Translations under genes and position numbers: made by a program
The notes under the pieces: generated by a model
Database searches by the model: none
The model's input: the letters and a program-made list of their open reading frames with translations, nothing else
What the model was told of the DNA's origin: nothing
Origin: Smallanthus sonchifolius
Lineage: Eukaryota; Streptophyta; Magnoliopsida; Asterales; Asteraceae
NCBI GenBank assembly: GCA_023525975.1
Contig: CM042035.1
Coordinates: 34,253,001-34,317,000, forward strand
Length of the DNA stretch: 64,000 nucleotides
Direction: 5' to 3'
Shown: piece by piece, positions 12,313-22,212 of the stretch
Numbering within the stretch: the stretch's first letter is position 1
How the letters are laid out: every line of letters starts with the position of its first letter

Positions 12313-12540
12313 CTCTGCTCGTGTCTTTGATCAAAAATAGTTTGTGTAAATGCTTGTATATTTCTATCTAGAAAAGATCAAAAAGATTTTAAGTTTGTGT
12401 ATAGTTAAATCTTATTTAGAAAAGTCAAAAATATTTGTGTTTAACCTTCATGAATTGTATTTGAATCCTCCTGATTGACTATTTTTATCTTGTTTGTTAT
12501 TTGACTTGACAATCTTCATAATTTGAGTTGAAAGTTTGCG

Positions 12541-12675
12541 CACTTAAGGGTTACCGCGTACTTGACAAGTGCACATGAAGTAAGCCCTGCGTACTTAACA
12601 AGTACGCAAGAATTAAGCGTTGCGCACTTATAAGTACGCAGGAGTTAAGTCTTGCGCACTTAGCAAGTATGCATG
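12541..12675. repeat. Palindrome cluster, A type (GCGTACTTGACAAGTACGC)
   Basis: Four units built on a 19-bp dyad with arms GCGTACTTG and CAAGTACGC, including variants GCGCACTTA...TAAGTACGC. The spacing is irregular. The same motif occurs in the LTR (16170-16280), in the leader (16858-17060), at 13236-13325, and in A3 (40395-40530). Confidence 0.9.
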
Positions 12676-13235
12676 ACCTTTTTGTGATGGGTATAAATAC
12701 ACGACTTAGAAATTTTTTTTCAGATTTTACATCATTCAAATTCTCAGTCGCCTGTCCATTTTCCCTCTGCAAATTTTACTCAAAAAAATTCGAGTGTTCC
12801 TAACCGATTTCTCGTCCCCTCTCTTGTATCATCATCGTGTAACAATCATTTGGTGAGAATCTAGAGAGAATCCATCCGTGTATTCGTGATTTTGGACATA
12901 TTTGAACAATTGAAAAACTTAGGGTTTAATTTGAGTTTTTGTGTCAAATTTTGGGGTGTTTGGGTAAAACATTATAATTAAAACTTGATTAGAATCTGTA
13001 ATCGACCCTTAATCAGTCCATTTCATCCGTGATTTTGCCATTAAACACTCGATTGACCATCGGCTCATCTGGGTGGGCTTTTAGGTCAAAATTGACCGAA
13101 TGTAGCAAGTGTTTGGTGTAGATGTTGGTCCCATAGGCTAGAATCATAGATTCCGACCTTGTGGTGACCTAATCTACCTGTTATTTGAACTTCAGTTGAA
13201 TCTTTAAACTTCTAGAATTTTGAACAAGTATGGCT

Positions 13236-13325
13236 GTTGCGCACTTAACAAGTACGCAAGAAGTAATTCTTGCGTACTTGTTAAGTACGCAAGAGGAAAT
13301 TCATGCGTACTTGCTAATTACGCAG
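13236..13325. repeat. Palindrome cluster, A type, just upstream of ORF3 of A1
   Basis: Three units: GCGCACTTAACAAGTACGC, GCGTACTTGTTAAGTACGC and GCGTACTTGCTAATTACGC. All keep the 19-bp dyad. They lie about 130-220 bases before the ORF3 ATG. Confidence 0.88.
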
Positions 13326-13456
13326 GACCAACACTTGGGAAAAATTTCTAAGTCTAGAAATTCAGTTCAAAGAGGAACTGCTATACTAAGTCATGTTTAT
13401 TCATTTCCAATGAAACTTGTTGTTCTGATTATGTTTTCTGTGTGTCTTTGCAGATT

Positions 13457-15971
13457 ATGGCTCGCGCGTTTACTAACGAATTCAATCTGTTAGCTAATAC
13501 TCAACCAGAATGGAAGGGTGCAGTGCTTCAGTACCGTGAGATAATTGATTTATTGAACCGTTCAAGAATCAGCTATGCTATTTCTACAGACCCGATCGTT
13601 TCAAGACCTTATCTGGAGCAATTTTGGGAGACGGCGGAGCATGATTGCACGGTAACCCCCAATGTTATAAGGGCTACCGTGGCTGGTCATGACATTGCCT
13701 TCTCTGAAGATACAATTAGAAGAGTCCTGCAATTCCGAGATATCTCGACCGACCCTACAGCCTATCCAGACTAATTTGTGGATGGCTGTTGGAGGCAAAG
13801 AATTGGATATGTCGGGACGAGAGACTATGCTTCGTATAAGAAAATGTGGGTGCTTGACCAATGGAGATATTTTGCCCACGTCATGATCATGTGTATCTCA
13901 TCAAGAAAAGCTGGAAAGGATGCAGTGGGTCATGATTTTGCTGTAGCCATGGTTGGCTTATCTCTCAATAAGGGCTACAACTTCTCACGCTACATCTTCA
14001 AAGAAAGCAATGACCAGATCAACACAGCTGAGAGGTTCAGGTTCTTATTATACCCTAGGTTTGTGCAACTTCTGATAAACGATTCCTTAAGCCAGGCAGT
14101 GTAGATCCTACCTGCTACAGGGGAGAGAATGCAAGTGAAAATGGTGGACAAGAGGGTGTTCGCACAATTCCTTAAGCCAGGCAGTGTAGATCCTACCCCT
14201 GAGCACACAACACTCTTTTGCCACCTTATAAATGAAGCGTATGTGGCACCAGGTGACTGGAGATGGTATAGCCACGATTCAGAGCCAGAACTGAGTGAGC
14301 ATTCAGATGAACAACAACATCAAGAGGACGAAGTTGAAAGTGAAGATGGATTGTCTGATGGTGGAGACGAAGAAGAAGGTAATGATGGTGCTGAGGAATC
14401 CGACTCAGAAGAGACAGAGTCTGATTCTTTCTGATTCCGATCATGCACCATCGCATGTTCATCCGAGGAGAACGACGAAGGTCACTCTTCGTGAGTCGTC
14501 TTCGAAGAGAAAGCGGCAGTCCTTTAGAAGCGAATATGAGACAGATTCTGACTCTGACGATACTATTCAAAGGCAAAGACATGAAAGTGTTCATAAGAAC
14601 ACGGGGGATAGGCAGCAATAGACCTATTCCTAGTGAGGTGGTGGTGAGTCCTCAGCAGCAAGTACAAGTTTCAGCTGCGAGTTCTGACCCAGCTTCCACC
14701 CCACCTTCACAGCAGTTATACCGAAGACGGAGGAGGCCACAGGTACAACCGGACGTGGCAGTCACTTTCATCACAGAGGAGGTTCCTGTGATAGTGATCC
14801 TCCCTATCACATCTGCCCAGGTGGTGGTGACTACTCCAATTCTCACGGAGTCAGTCCAAATCACCCCTTCCATAACACCTACAACCGTCATCACATCCAC
14901 AATCCCAACAACCACCATTGAACCTTTAAGTCAACCCTTCAACTATGGGGAATTTACTCAAGGGTTTGACTTCGACACCATCTTCTCCTCCCCAATTCAC
15001 AATGCCGAAGTGTCATCATCCAGACATCCTGATCCTAATGATGCAAGGATAGATGTTCTGGAAACTCAAGTTGCTGGATTATTGGAAACTATTCGGAAGT
15101 CAAAGGAGGAATCTGATGCTCAACAAGCACAGATTAATTCATTGGTGGATGAAGTTAGGATTCTAAGAAGCCAGAGAACGGGGACTGAAGAGAGACTGAA
15201 GAACGTCATGGCCCAGAACGAGCTTCTAATCAGAATAAATGAAATGATTCTGGGTCATAGGTCATCTCTAGAGCTGAGGTTTAATACTCAATAGAAAGAG
15301 AATGAGCTGATGGTCAAACTCATTGCCGATCTGACCAAGAACTTGATGCTCAGGGGGAGAAAGAGAAGGAGAAGGAGAAAGAGAAGGAGAAAGAGAAGGA
15401 GAAAACTACTGGCGATGAGGGTTGTCATCCTGTTGACTTTACTAAGGATGACGACAAAGACAAGGATCCCGAAGCCGGTTATAGTGGAGGTGAGCACCAA
15501 GCTTTAGCAATTGTGCCCATCTCTGCTATTCCAATGGCTCAGGGGGAGTCTACTCAACAAGAGGGTGGTGATACCTCTGGTGGTGGTGACAAAGGAAAGT
15601 CAGCGGCTGAGGTGCTTAAGGATCTATCTGATGATGAGATCTTATACTTAGAGCCTGACTATTCCAAGGAAGCACAGATCGATGCTCTCTTTAACCTAGA
15701 AGAAGGAGAGATCGACTCTAGTGATGACTGGGATGATGATGATGATGGTAAGCATGTAGTAATTGAAATTCCCAAGGGTGACGGAGAAGGAGAGTACGAG
15801 TTAGAAGATGGAGAGATCTTTGAATTTCCATCATTCGAAGCTCAGCTCGACACAGGTTCAGTCGAGCATGCTAGTAATGTAGAAGCCTTGACTGAAACCT
15901 CCCCAGTTGACCCTACACCTGTGGATCCGGAGGCACCAAAAGAAAAAAGATATGCCTTCTACTTCATCTAA
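13457..15971 (+). pseudogene. Copia-A1 ORF3: post-pol protein, broken and truncated
   Basis: Starts MARAFTNEFNLLANTQPEW at 13457. The N-terminal domain (about 220 aa) contains LNRSRISYA, EQFWETAEHD, IGYVGTRDY, WRYFAHVMIMCISSRKAG and NFSRYIF. An acidic Ser/Glu region follows, then a coiled coil (LETQVAGLLETIRKSKEES) and a second acidic part with DDWDDDDDG and ELEDGEIFEF. Damage: stop at 13772 (TAC to TAA), a 20-odd-base templated duplication near 14090-14120 with a stop, a frameshift at about 14430, a stop at 15292, and a deletion from about 16010 that joins it directly to the LTR and removes the C-terminal modules and PPT. A2 (22204-25203) has the fuller version. Such ORFs sit where SIRE-type elements carry an env-like gene, but no signal peptide or membrane helix is visible. 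Function unknown. Confidence 0.85.
15355..15410 (+). repeat. GAGAAG-type purine repeat inside ORF3 of A1
   Basis: A run of AGAAGG/GAGAAA units that encoded a Lys-Glu repeat. The same region of A2 (23900-23935) is shorter. Expansion here shifts the frame. Confidence 0.75.
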
Positions 15972-16015
15972 GGATCCAGCTCCTGTTTGACAGAAGACGT
16001 CTATCATAGACAAAC

Positions 16016-16536
16016 TGTTGAAGCACTTTCCTGTGACAAACACTCTGGATAGAGTCTTAGTTTGTATTTTATTGTTTGTATGTGTCTTTGTATGTAAGAG
16101 TCTTTATGTATTGGTTTATCGAGTTGTATTTACTTTTACATATTGAATGTTGCATTTTTCTCTAAGTGTTTTGCGCACTTGTAAGTGCGCAGGAGAAAGC
16201 TCCTGCGTACTCAAGAATAACATTGCGTACTTGCTAAGTACGCAAGAGCATTTTGCCCTGCGCACTTGCTAAGTGCGCAGACATCAGGTCTTGTATAAAT
16301 AGGATAGGTTGACATAAGTTAAGTACGCAGGCATAATAGCAAATACGCAGATTGTAATCTCAGTACTTCTCTCTGTAAACTTCAAGTGTTTATAATACAA
16401 AGAACGTTTTAAGTGTTTTGTCTTGTCGGTTTACTTTGTTTAGTTAGACTCTCCACCTAGTCACGGGCATTCCGCACCCGATCCGACTAGTAGACCCACT
16501 TGCATGTGACGATTCGCCACACCCGAGAGACCTACA
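16016..16536 (+). repeat. Copia-A LTR (521 bp), shared by A1 and A2
   Basis: Begins TGTTGAAGCACTTTCC and ends GAGACCTACA, followed by the tRNA-Met primer site. It serves as the 3' LTR of A1 on its left and as the 5' LTR of A2 on its right. U3 holds A-type palindromes (16170-16280), and a TATA box TATAAATA lies at 16294-16301, so transcription should start about 30 bases further on. The start of a second copy is at 25291. The A1 side lacks a polypurine tract, because ORF3 is fused to the LTR. Confidence 0.92.
16170..16360. repeat. Palindrome cluster, A type, in LTR U3 and R
   Basis: Units TTGCGCACTTGTAAGTGCGCAG, GCGTACTTGCTAAGTACGC and GCGCACTTGCTAAGTGCGC upstream of the TATA box, with half-sites (AAGTACGCAGG, AATACGCAG) after it at 16321-16352. 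GCGCACTT pairs with AAGTGCGC and GCGTACTT with AAGTACGC, so variants are often matched within a unit. Confidence 0.9.
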
Positions 16537-16538
16537 AG

Positions 16539-16550
16539 TGGTATCAGAGC
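16539..16550 (+). promoter_or_regulatory. Copia-A2 primer binding site
   Basis: TGGTATCAGAGC, two bases after the LTR end, complementary to plant initiator tRNA-Met. It primes minus-strand synthesis. Confidence 0.95.
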
Positions 16551-17102
16551 ATTGCTCCTGATTTCAAGTGTTGTGAGTGAGTTTGGAGAGTTTCTACCGA
16601 GTTTTTACAAGAAAAAGAGGTATTTTTGTTCATTTTTGTGATAAAATAGGGGTAGCTCTTGAGCACTATTTTAGAAGCAAAAATACTCAAAAACTGATTT
16701 TTGTTGTGCATTTGAGTGGTTTAAGCATCAAAGGTTGGTTAGAAACAAGTTTCTGACCCTTTGGCTCATTTGCATTGATCATCAGTCCAAATTTTACCAT
16801 CTCCGACGACTTTCTAGTGACCGGAATAGTTTGGTGAAAGTTGTTGAAAAGGTGTTGTGCGTACTTACCATTTCTGGCAAAAAGTACAGTTCTGTTGCGT
16901 ACTTACTAAATACGCAAGACTAACCTCTTGCGTACTTACAAGTGTGCAAGACTGATCTTCTGCGAACTTAAGTTATATCCTGCGTACTTATCAAGTACGC
17001 AAGAGCAAATCTAAATACGCAAGACCATTTCTCAAGTGCGCAAGGCCAAAATCAAGTGCGCAACTGTGTCTAATTTTTCTAAAATTTGACTAAGTGTTCA
17101 CT
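16551..17102 (+). other. Copia-A2 leader with palindrome cluster (16858-17060)
   Basis: Untranslated leader between the primer site and the gag ATG. Its last 200 bases carry A-type palindromes: GCGTACTTACTAAATACGC, GCGTACTTACAAGTGTGC, GCGTACTTATCAAGTACGC, and half-sites such as AAGTGCGCAA. A leader in this position would also hold RNA dimerisation or packaging signals. Hairpins from the dyads are possible but not shown. Confidence 0.75.
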
Positions 17103-19647
17103 ATGTCGAACCTTCAGAATCTTGGAAATCTGTTAAACTATGATAATGAGATCGGTACACCACAGAAACCGCCAAAGTTGCTGAACGTAAACGATTATTC
17201 TAATTGGAAAGCACGTTTCGAGCACTACATTTCTTATACCGACTCATCGCTATGGATACCAATCCTCGAGGGATATAAGCATGCCCCAACCTATCTCTAA
17301 GCTTTCTGACGAAGAAAAGAAAGCTTATGATCGAGAAAAGAACGCACTTGGTTAACTCGTGAATTGTTCCACAGTTTTCGAGGTTATGACAATTCTAAGG
17401 ATCTTTGGAAAGCTTTACAGAAAAGATTCGAAGGAAATAGTGACATCAAGAAGAGTAAGCGGGATCTTCTCAGGAAGCAGTATGAGTGCTTCAGATTTTT
17501 AGAGAACGAATCTCTAGATGACCTCATCTCTAGATTCTATCATTTACAGACTGAGTTGAAGGCTTTTGAACTCAGGTATCCAGATGAAGAGATGGTGGAA
17601 AAGTTTTTGGATGCTTTGCCACCCAAATTTGACATGTACACAACCCTGATGAGGGAAAATCCTAAATTCCATGAGTTGACAGTAGAGGAGGCAATAGGAA
17701 AGGTTCAAGCTCATGACATGAACCTAAAAAGAAAGGAGAGCACAGGAACAGAACAGGAAGAAAGTTCATTGGCGGACATTCTAATGCCAAGGTCGGGTTT
17801 GACAAATCTAAGGCCAAATGCTACAAGTGTCTGAACTATGGTTTGCTCGTGAGTGTCAAAAAGATAGAGCATCGGCCTCGGGCTTTACCAGACCTATCCA
17901 AGGAAACAACCATGGCCACAACAACCCAAACCACCACAATCATAGCCAAAGTGGAACGTCCAATGCACTGGTAGCTCAGCAGGACGAAAGCTTTGATTGG
18001 GGTGTTCATCTGGAGGATGCCATCATTTCACAAACCCAGGTTGGTCTCTTGGCTGAGATCATGGAGATGATGGAAGCAGAGAAAAGGGAAGCTTCTATGG
18101 CTGACCTAGAAGAATCTACGACTGTTGCTACAGAGGAGGTGAATGAAGCTGAAGAAAAGGAAGCTTCTGTAGCTGATAAGGAGGAATCGACTACTGCTGT
18201 TGCTCTCATGGCCATTGGAGAAGCAACAAGTTCATTGTCTGAGGTAGATTCTAATCCTTTTCTGTTATTTCATGTTCTAAATGTCTAGGGCTAAAACTTG
18301 AAAATTCTAGGCTCCAAGAAAAAATCGAACCCCTAAGTATGGCAGCTCTAAACTATAAAGAAAATGAAAAACGTTTTAAAGATTCTATTGAAACGTTGAA
18401 AAAAGAAAAATGTTAATATTCTCTAAAAATAAGCGATCAACAGCTTCATTGTTGCATACATGGGGTTGGAAAAACGGAACAATGAAATCAACAAACTGCA
18501 AAATGAGATCTTGCAGCTAAAATGTACTAATGAGAAGTTGAAAAACTCTCGCTTTGTGGTGGAACACTATGAATCTGTAGTGAGACAAATGAATATGTTA
18601 GGGCGGGGTACTAATGCCATTCCTCCACCAATAAGCGGGAAGTTTGTCAATAGCTTAATAGACATTGATCTCACTTGTCTAGATGAGTCCTCTGATAAGG
18701 ATGATTCCCCTAAAATGGATGAATCCTTAAGTAAGGCTAACTCCACATCTAGTGAGGAGTTCGTTACTGCCTCTGAAGATGGGTCAATTAACACTTACCC
18801 TGAAGGATGAATCCTTAAGTAAGGCTAACCTGATATCATTGAAACAAATGATAAACTAAAGGTAATGATTTATGGGGGTTATAAAAGTCTTAACCAAGTA
18901 AAGAAAGAGGCTTTTTCAGCTCACTATGGACTTGGTTACAAAGAGAATTTGGAAAAATACTATACCCCCAAAAACCAAATTGTAAAGGTTTAGACTCCTA
19001 TTCATAAACCAACTACTCCTGCTCATAATGTTGAGTTATCTAAGGCCAGATCTAATGAGCCTTACAACAGAACTTATGTCGACAAAAGGAATTGTTTTCA
19101 CTATGGCTTGGTTGGTCACATTCTTGTGAACTGTCCCTCAAAGAACCAAGGGAAACGACATGTTGTTTCACAACCAGCTGTTATCCCCATGTCGCCATCA
19201 GTGAAATCTCCCAAACATCCAAAACAAAATGTGGTGAAACCACCAGTCAAACCAATGGTAAAGCCTAAGATCAAATCTGAAGCTAAACCATCTGTTCCAA
19301 GAAAGGTAACGCAACCTGCTGTACCTTGTGTATCTACCTCTGGTAGTACACGTACTGGTGAGAAACCTGTGGCGAGACTATCTAAACCACAGAGGAGGAG
19401 AAGGAACAAGAGGTTGAGAAATCTAGAACAGCTGACTATAGTTCAATCAGGTGAAGCTTCCACAAGTTCACCTACTGTTGTTGAACCAAAGTCTCCTGTT
19501 CCGGTTAAGAAACAGAAGAGATCCTGGACTGCCAAATCCAAAACTTCTAAATCTCCTAGTTCTAATTCTTCTAAAGATTCATCAATTTTGAACAGTAATC
19601 ATGACTGTGAGTTAAAGGAAGTAGTTTATTTTGAAAAGGATGGATGA
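17103..19647 (+). pseudogene. Copia-A2 gag (UBN2/copia-type), broken
   Basis: Starts MSNLQNLGNLLNYDNEIG. The copia gag domain is recognisable: YSNWKARFEHY, LWKALQKRFEGN, RKQYECFRFLENESLDDLI and EKFLDALPPKF. The first zinc knuckle (about 17815-17865) is destroyed; only FARECQKDRA remains. Then come an FDWGVHLED segment, an Ala/Glu-rich stretch, coiled coil (18460-18600), and a second knuckle at about 19093-19134 in which one Cys is Tyr (CFHYGLVGHILVNC). A basic Lys/Pro/Ser tail ends at 19647. Stops at 17298, 17832, 18286 and 18808 plus frameshifts make it non-functional. Gag would form the virus-like particle. Confidence 0.88.
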
Positions 19648-19689
19648 CCCAAGACCACAATGGCCTGGGTCTCCAAATCTAACTAATTC

Positions 19690-22148
19690 TGTAGTTACTC
19701 GTGTAGGGACGTCCGATGGGTACTATCTCTAACCATTGGTTTGTAGATAGTGGATGCTCCCGGCACATGACAGCAAACATGGCCTTGCTTCAAGATGTTA
19801 AACCATTATGAGGCGGCTATGTGGCCTTTGCCGGAGAAAAAGGCGGCAGCATTACATGTCAAGGCGTGGTTTCGAACGGTTGTGTCAGCTTTGACAATGT
19901 CAACTTTTACGAGCAGCTGAAGCATAACATGTTGAGTGTCTCCCAAATGTGTGACAAGGAGTATTCGGTGATGTTTGACAAGTCAGAATGCCTGATTCTC
20001 AAACATGGTTTTGACGTTCTCGAAGAATGGATCCTGATGAGAGCGCCAAGAACAAACGACACCTATCAGATCGATATGAGCGTGGCAACAACCACCACAT
20101 CAGCTGCTACTTGTTTGCTTACCAAAGCAACAGAGCTCGACTCTATCTTGTGGCATAGGAAACTCGGACATATTTCGTATTGTAAAATGAACCATCTTGT
20201 CCAAAACGGTTTGGTAACCGGGGTTCCTAAGATGAGATTTACCGTTGCAGATGACTGTATGCCTTGTAAAAAGGGCAAACAGCAACGGACACAAGCCCAA
20301 GCTCCAAAACTCTATTGATACCCCTTTGGAGCTATTACACTTGGATCTGTTTGGCCCCATAAGTATCAGGAGTATTGGAGGTAAGTCGTTCTGTCTAGTT
20401 GTAACTGATGATTTCTCACGTTTTTCTCTGGTGCATTTTCTAGGTACTAAGGACGAGACTACTGATATTCTTCAATACTTGATCCTGAGCTTGGAATCAC
20501 TTTGCAAGATGAAAGTTAGAAGAATAAGGAGTGACAACGGAACTGAGTTCAAGAATAATTTGATGGAGCTTTTCTGTCTCAAGAAAGGGATCCGTCACGA
20601 ATTCAGCGCGCCGTACACGCCTCAGCGGCATGGTGTTGCTGAACGGAAGAACAGAACACTGATTGAGACTGCAAGGACTATGCTGTCGGATGCAAAGCTT
20701 CCTGTCACTTTCTGGACTGAAGCCGTTAATACAGCTTGTCACGTCTTAAACAAAGTTCTGGTTGGGAAAAGGCACAACAAGACTTGTTATGAGTTGATCA
20801 ACAATCGACTTCCCAATCTTGATTACCTAGTTTCTTTTGGTAGTCCTTGTTCCTTGTTGCTACAGTACAAAGACCGACAGTCTAAATTTCATGCAAAAGC
20901 GGTGGAAGGCATCTTCTTAGGATACGTTGCCAACTCGCCTTACAAGAGAGTGTACAACATAGGAACTCGTACTGTCGAGGAATGGTTCGAAGTGGATTGT
21001 AGTAAACACAGCATTCCACCCGAACCAACAGGTCTAGCTTAGGGTTTTGATTATGATGCGCTATTCAAGTCATTCAATCTTCCTGATCTATCTACTGTTG
21101 ACGCTGCAAATGTTTATGAATTATTGGGTGGCGACAATGATTCCAGTTTCTCTACTCGTGCAACTGTACAAATTATAACTCCTGATTCCAATGCTGCATC
21201 TGCATCTGGAACTCATGACAGTGATAACAGTGAAGGTGTTCATGTTGTTGGAGATAACGCTCAAGCCAATCCTAACACAACTGTAGAAAATGAAGCTCCA
21301 GCTGATCCAATTAACATTGAATCTTCTTCCTCTGGAGCACAGGAAATGGGGGAGTTAAGCACGAATCTAGATCCAGTGTGCATAGGAATCATCCAATCGA
21401 CAACATTATTGGTGATCCTTATGCCGGTGTTTAGACTCGTCATCAAACCATCACTGAGAACACCAGTCTTTACACAGAGATACTTGACACTGGTGTCATG
21501 GAAACATATCTGCACGCTGCATTCGTGTCCCAGTTAGAGCCGAAGAATGTGAAGGAGGCTCTCACTGACAACTGCTGGATTGAGGCGATGCAAGATGAAT
21601 TGTCTCAATTCCAAAAGTTGCACGTGTGGGATTTGGTTGACTTGCCAAAAGGCTTTCAGCCAATTGGAACCAGATGGGTGTTCAAATGCAAGACGGATGA
21701 TCGTCATGTTGTTGTGAAGAACAAAGCAAGATTGGTTGTTCATGGTTTTTATCAGCAAGAGGGCTTGGATTACACGAAAGTATATGCCCCAGTTGCTAGA
21801 ATTGAAGCCATTCGACTGTTCTTGGCATATGCCACATATATCGGCTTCAAGGTCTATCAACTTGACATGAAGAGTGCTTTCCTTTATGGTAAAGTTCATG
21901 AAGAGGTCTATGTCACTCAACCTCCCGGCTTTGAAGATCCGCATAATATCAATAAAGTGTATAAGCTCGACAAAGCACTTTATGGTCTTCATCAAGCACC
22001 GCGGGCATGGTATGAGACATTATCTAAGCATTTTATTGTCTAATGGTTTCGACCATGGACAGATTGACTCGACTCTCTTCATTAGGAAAGCAGGAAGTGA
22101 CATTCTTCATGTACAAGTATACGTCGACGATATTATTTTTGGATCTAC
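19690..22148 (+). pseudogene. Copia-A2 pol: protease, integrase and truncated reverse transcriptase
   Basis: Order as in Ty1/copia. Protease with VDSGCSRHMT at about 19745. Integrase zinc domain with WHRKLGH and CMPCKKGKQ (20150-20280). Integrase core with LDLFGP (Asp near 20344), RSDNGTEF (near 20533) and GVAERKNRTLIE (Glu near 20641), so D, D and E are all present. RT from 21520 with GTRWVFK, KARLVVHG, DMKSAFLYG, LYGLHQAPRAWYE and YVDD near 22120. Frameshifts at about 20300 and 22030; stop at 21040. RT ends just after YVDDIIFGST at 22148, where it meets the scar leading to ORF3, so the RT end and all of RNase H are missing. Not functional. Confidence 0.92.
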
Positions 22149-22212
22149 TATTAGAAGGGTGGGTGTTAGACCAATGGAGATACTTCGACTCTCTTCATTA
22201 GGATTGCTCGGT
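22143..22212. other. Deletion scar with templated filler joining RT to ORF3 in A2
   Basis: Between RT (up to GGATCTACT) and ORF3 (from TTGCTCGGTAACC) lie three short pieces copied from nearby. 22148-22161 copies 22273-22286 (ACTATTAGAAGGGT), about 22160-22188 copies the stretch near 22403-22431, and about 22186-22203 copies 22068-22085. Each join has a few bases of overlap. This is the pattern of repeated template switching during repair or reverse transcription. Confidence 0.85.

Larger units (their letters stand above)
12313..13456 (+). promoter_or_regulatory. Copia-A1 pol-to-ORF3 spacer, right part, with palindromes and a candidate internal promoter
   Basis: Contains a cluster of A-type palindromes (12541-12675), a good TATA box TATAAATA at 12692-12699 about 20 bases later, a pyrimidine-rich leader (12720-12860), and a second small palindrome cluster (13236-13325). 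Just before the ATG at 13457 lies TGTGTCTTTGCAG, which looks like a 3' splice site. The layout copies that of the U3 region of the Copia-A LTR (palindromes, then TATA box at 16294). This suggests that the post-pol ORF may have its own promoter or a spliced message. The promoter role is inference. Confidence 0.5.

Noticed and set aside
14226..14918. Antisense ORFs opposite ORF3
   Set aside because: Shadow frames of the low-complexity acidic coding strand; the same occurs opposite 22776-23139.
13457..15971. Calling ORF3 a host gene of synaptobrevin/longin type
   Set aside because: Similar proteins carry such labels in plant databases, but position between pol and LTR in three families shows that it belongs to the elements, and I see no longin or SNARE motif.
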